From Hafnia alvei (GTDB lineage Bacteria; Pseudomonadota; Gammaproteobacteria; Enterobacterales; Enterobacteriaceae): a DNA stretch of 64,000 nucleotides. Shown here piece after piece: positions 63,717-64,000 of this stretch (positions within the stretch are counted from its first letter, which is position 1; the number at the start of each line of letters is the position of its first letter). The stretch covers positions 4,216,001 to 4,280,000 of the forward strand of contig NZ_OZ061315.1 in the NCBI RefSeq assembly GCF_964063325.1, in the 5' to 3' direction. The notes beneath the pieces were generated by a model that saw nothing but the letters and a program-made list of their open reading frames with translations, searched no databases and was not told the DNA's origin. The position numbers and the translations under genes are program-made.

Positions 63717-64000
63717 ATGACCCTACGACTAAACACCATCATGGCAGGATTGCTATTAAGCGGCACGCTGGCGATGAGCGCACAGGCCGCCGATAAAGTG
63801 GTTATTGCGCACCGTGGCGCGAGCGGCTATTTGCCTGAACATTCCCTGCCTTCTAAGGCCATGGCTTATGCCCAAGGCGCAGATTTTCTCGAGCAGGATT
63901 TGGTGATGACCAAGGACGACAAATTAGTCGTTCTCCATGACCACTATTTGGATCGCGTGACCGATGTTGCCGACCGCTTCCCCGACCGCGCACGTAAAGA
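63717..64000 (+). CDS. glpQ: Glycerophosphodiester phosphodiesterase GlpQ, cut by the window end
   Basis: The first 94 residues are present. A signal peptide (MTLRLNTIMAGLLLSGTLAMSAQA) is cut after AQA. The mature part opens with KVVIAHRGASGYLPEHSLPSKAMAYAQGADFLEQDLVMTKD, with the catalytic HRG of GDPD enzymes. It is periplasmic and frees glycerol-3-phosphate from phospholipid headgroups for GlpT. AAGGAAAACCTCT precedes the start. The rest lies outside the window. Confidence 0.95.
   Translation, partial: MTLRLNTIMAGLLLSGTLAMSAQAADKVVIAHRGASGYLPEHSLPSKAMAYAQGADFLEQDLVMTKDDKLVVLHDHYLDRVTDVADRFPDRARK

Overview
The window is enterobacterial chromosome. The gene order leuX - ampH - lptG/lptF - pepA - holC - valS - yjgM - rraB - argI - tabA - treC/treB - glpCBA/glpTQ, and the protein sequences, fit the order Enterobacterales. 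A Hafnia-like member (Hafniaceae) is my best guess, but that is an inference from gene content, not a database match. The window has two halves: horizontally acquired DNA (about 1-37,470) ending at the tRNA-Leu(CAA) gene leuX, then core chromosome (37,470-64,000).

Acquired half. Bases 1-2,516 are the wreck of an older leuX island: a truncated YagK/YfjJ-like gene, an IS3-family element (271-1530) and a P4-type integrase that has lost its C-terminus to the insertion sequence (IS) and an internal block of about 65 codons. An imperfect copy of the leuX 3' end (about 2517-2540) marks the left end of a second island of about 35 kb. That island runs to an intact, related integrase (36004-37269) lying against leuX. 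Its cargo, left to right, is as follows. (a) A CP4-like block on the minus strand: YeeP/YkfA-type GTPase, lipoprotein, DUF4234 membrane protein, small exported protein, DUF932, ArdB/KlcA antirestriction, RadC-like, DUF987, CbeA antitoxin, an extra gene, CbtA toxin, DUF5983, a Cys-containing protein and DUF4942. (b) A 42-aa Lys/Pro-rich gene, an HNH-like protein, a DUF3987 (YfjI-like) protein and an AlpA-type regulator. (c) Two plus-strand genes, an unknown protein and an FRG-domain protein. (d) An orphan type VI secretion (T6SS) module: VgrG with a transthyretin-like tail, a Tle3-like lipase, a Tli3-like immunity lipoprotein split by a -1 frameshift in a run of seven A, another lipoprotein, PAAR and a four-helix membrane protein. 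(e) A stretch of broken defence-type genes (DUF3732, OLD-like ATPase). (f) A complete type I restriction-modification operon, hsdM-hsdS-hsdR.

Core half. leuX has its own promoter and a terminator that now lies in island DNA. Cell-envelope genes follow: the L,D-transpeptidase ldtB, the penicillin-binding protein ampH and the LPS-export permeases lptF/lptG. There is also a chemoreceptor with a good sigma-28 promoter, the pepA-holC-valS run, a GNAT acetyltransferase, rraB, and argI behind a textbook pair of ARG boxes. A scrap that looks like the 3' end of a carbamate kinase gene lies downstream of argI. The trehalose genes treB-treC have a perfect TreR-type operator but no adjacent treR. Instead, about 600 bp of hairpin-rich non-coding DNA lies upstream. 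The window ends with divergent glycerol-3-phosphate operons, glpABC and glpTQ (glpQ cut by the window edge), sharing a control region with a CRP site and a perfect 10-bp inverted repeat.

All family assignments come from recognising sequence patterns by eye. No search was run.
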